A DNA stretch of 64,000 nucleotides from the NCBI RefSeq assembly GCF_026151205.1, contig NC_087075.1, forward strand, positions 1,729,911-1,793,910. Reading direction: 5' to 3'. The notes under the pieces were generated by a model that made no database searches, had not been told where the DNA came from, and saw nothing but the letters and a program-made list of their open reading frames with translations. The translations under genes were made by a program, and so were the position numbers. How positions within the stretch are numbered: position 1 is the first letter of the stretch; each line of letters opens with the position of its first letter. Origin of the DNA: Bolinopsis microptera. Taxonomy: Eukaryota > Ctenophora > Tentaculata > Lobata > Bolinopsidae. Below are positions 39,301 through 42,300 of the stretch, piece after piece.

Positions 39301-42300
39301 TTATATAGTTGGTTAGGAAGACTATCTAGTATGTTATATAGTTGGTTAGGCAGACTATCTAACTTATTTTATATAGTTGGTTAGGCAGTCTATCTAACTT
39401 ATGTTATATAGTTGGTTAGGCAGACTATTTACTTATTTTATATAGTTGGTTAGGCAGACTATCTACTTACAGAATATCTGATGTCACTCCAGTACACAGT
39501 GTTGTATATAGTTGGTTAGGCAGACTATTTACTTACAGAATATCTGATGTCACTCCAGTACACAGTGTCAGTCAACTGATCGTAGTCTATACCAACTCCT
39601 ACTTGCATCAGATCGTCTCCTGGTTATGTGAACTTCAGTTAGATTATAAAAGTAAGGGGTAATGTGAACTTCAGTTAGATTATAAAAGTAAGGGGTAATG
39701 TGAACTTCAGTTAGATTATAAAAGTAAGGGGTAATGTGAACTTCAGTTAGATTATAAAAGACTCTATCACACGTAAGGGGAAAGATTGTTAATATTGATT
39801 ACTGACTATACACTACCTTACAAGACTTTTTTATAACGTACGAAATGCGACGGTTTTCCCGAAATTTCGCCATATTTTCGGACCGCCAAAATTTCGGTCG
39901 TCGTAATAGAATCCGTCGCATTATTTTTAGCTTATTCCAATAATTGTGGCTTCATCGATTAATTTTGTTCTTAAAAAGTTGGTGATATGATGGTGGGACA
40001 AATAAACACAATATTCCATGATGAATTTAATGTCAAGTAATACGTTTTAAATTTACAATAAATTACATTTATGTGCTAACATAAACGTCTTATAAGAGAC
40101 TAAGTCAAGATAAACAATTTAATACCAAACTCAATAAGTGAAACTGAAAGAGTCGAGCCGGACCCCTATTAGAGGAAGATGAAGAAATCAAGTTTCATTT
40201 TGTTTCAACATGATTTTACCGATTTTTAGAAAATTTTGAATTTCCTTTGTGTCAGAAAACAAAATGATGAAAAATACCCTTATTTTCTGTGACGTCCGAA
40301 ATGTGACGGTTTTTGTTCAATTTCGCCATATTTTCGGACCGCCAAAATTTCGGTCGTCGCAAATTGGTCCGCCACAAAAATGTCTTGTAAGGTAGTAGAA
40401 AATACAACACGCGGTATTCCTTAATTTCAGTTTAAACATCTCTTTAATTAACAATTATTTCTCATCCACTGACTTTACTTCTACATTTCACACCGTTTAC
40501 TATTGCAATCTCCTCTAGTGCTCCTTTATTCAGATATTTTGGCACTTTGCCAATGTTTGCGATAATGACCTCATAAGCGCAAATCCAGGCCATGTGTATA
40601 ATAAAACATGGCCTCGATACATTGTTTATTGTATATTGTATACATTGTTTATTGTATAGGATGAACAATACCGCCCTTTAACTCGTGTATCGTGTATTTT
40701 TAAATTCTGTTTTGCATACTTTGTTTACGGACTGTCGGGACTGTAAGCTACGTAGCGTAACAGTAGGGGATTTTTAGAAGGCGGTTTATTCATGTTTACA
40801 TTACTGCGGTTTAAGTGCACGTTTATCTTTTTGAAAACGCCATACGTACGCGATATCAAGTCACGCATTGAATACTAAACAAAAGGATAACAATAGAAAT
40901 GAACAGCTGTAATATCACTAATGATTAATAATTAATAATCTCACCAAGTCCTAGAACAGGATAACAATAGAAATGAACAGCTGTAATATCACTAATAATT
41001 AATAATTAATTAACTCACCAAGTCCTAACACAGACTCCTGTTGAGACTCCAAGTCCACAATAACAACACTCAGCTGGTCAGTATAGAGCAGAGTCTGTGT
41101 ACCCTTAGTGCACGTGCCAGTCTCCACATCCACATGGTTACCTTCCTGACACAGACACACTGGACTTGTGGTGCCGTTGTTAGAGCTGGTCACACAGAGG
41201 AACTCACAGGTTGTGCTGTCACATGGGTTAGGTTGCAGGGGGGTCAGCTGGTAACTGAATACTGATACTGCTGGGATGTCTTCTAGCTGGAGGGAATATT
41301 TGATTTTGTTTATCTGATTTTATTACGGGTTATTTGCTGATATATTAGATCATACAGTAGTGATCTTAGTTGAAGTTGGCCCCTGGTATGTGATTTAGAA
41401 GAAACTGGATGATGTATTGAACTGGACGTAAAGAAGTTGAGAGAGGTAAACTGACAATATCAAAGAGGCTTTAACTTAATTAATTAACTTAATTAATAAT
41501 TTAACTTAATTAATAATTTAACTTAATTAATAATTTAGCTTAATTAATAATTTAATATTATTGAGAATGATATGCTTTTAAAAATAAAAACAAATTCACA
41601 AGAATATTTTATCCGATTAACATAATTTAAAAGACAATTATTTTAGTAAAAGCTCGCAATGAATAATGATCTTTTAAACTACCTCCAAGCCCATGAACTG
41701 TAGAGGCTGTTGGATTATCATTCCAGAGCTCTCAAATCGTGTTATCAGTACTCCATTCTCCTGCAGAAAATAAAAGTTGTTAGTTAAACTTAATTTCAAA
41801 GCTGTAGAATTTAGCATAAAGTATTCAGATATAAAGAAATGTATATCATGGATGTAAATTCCAGTATTTCTGCCTTTCACACCAGAGGTGGCCTTGAAAC
41901 CCTATATGTAGTGACAATTAATAACAGTCCTGACACTGTTATTAAGAACTAAAACATAAAACGAAGGTGGTGTTAGTTCAGGTGGTGTTAGTTCAGGTGG
42001 TGTTAGTTCAGGTGGTGTTAGTTCAGGTGGTGTTAGTTCAGGTGGTGTTAGTTCAGGTAGTGTTAGTTCTCTAATTCTCACCTCTCCCCCAGAAGCAACA
42101 TGAGCAGTAACAACTCCTCCATCAGGTAAACAAGCCAGGTAAGCCAGCTTGGTTACAGGTGGTCGTGATCCTGGTACTTGCATCTTACTTCCCACACAGT
42201 CCTCTGGTCTGTGGTATTTACTGGGTCATCTTATTGTTGAGCTACAGTTCATGAAATTTAATGACGGCTAGATGTACAACTATTATACAATGTACAATGT

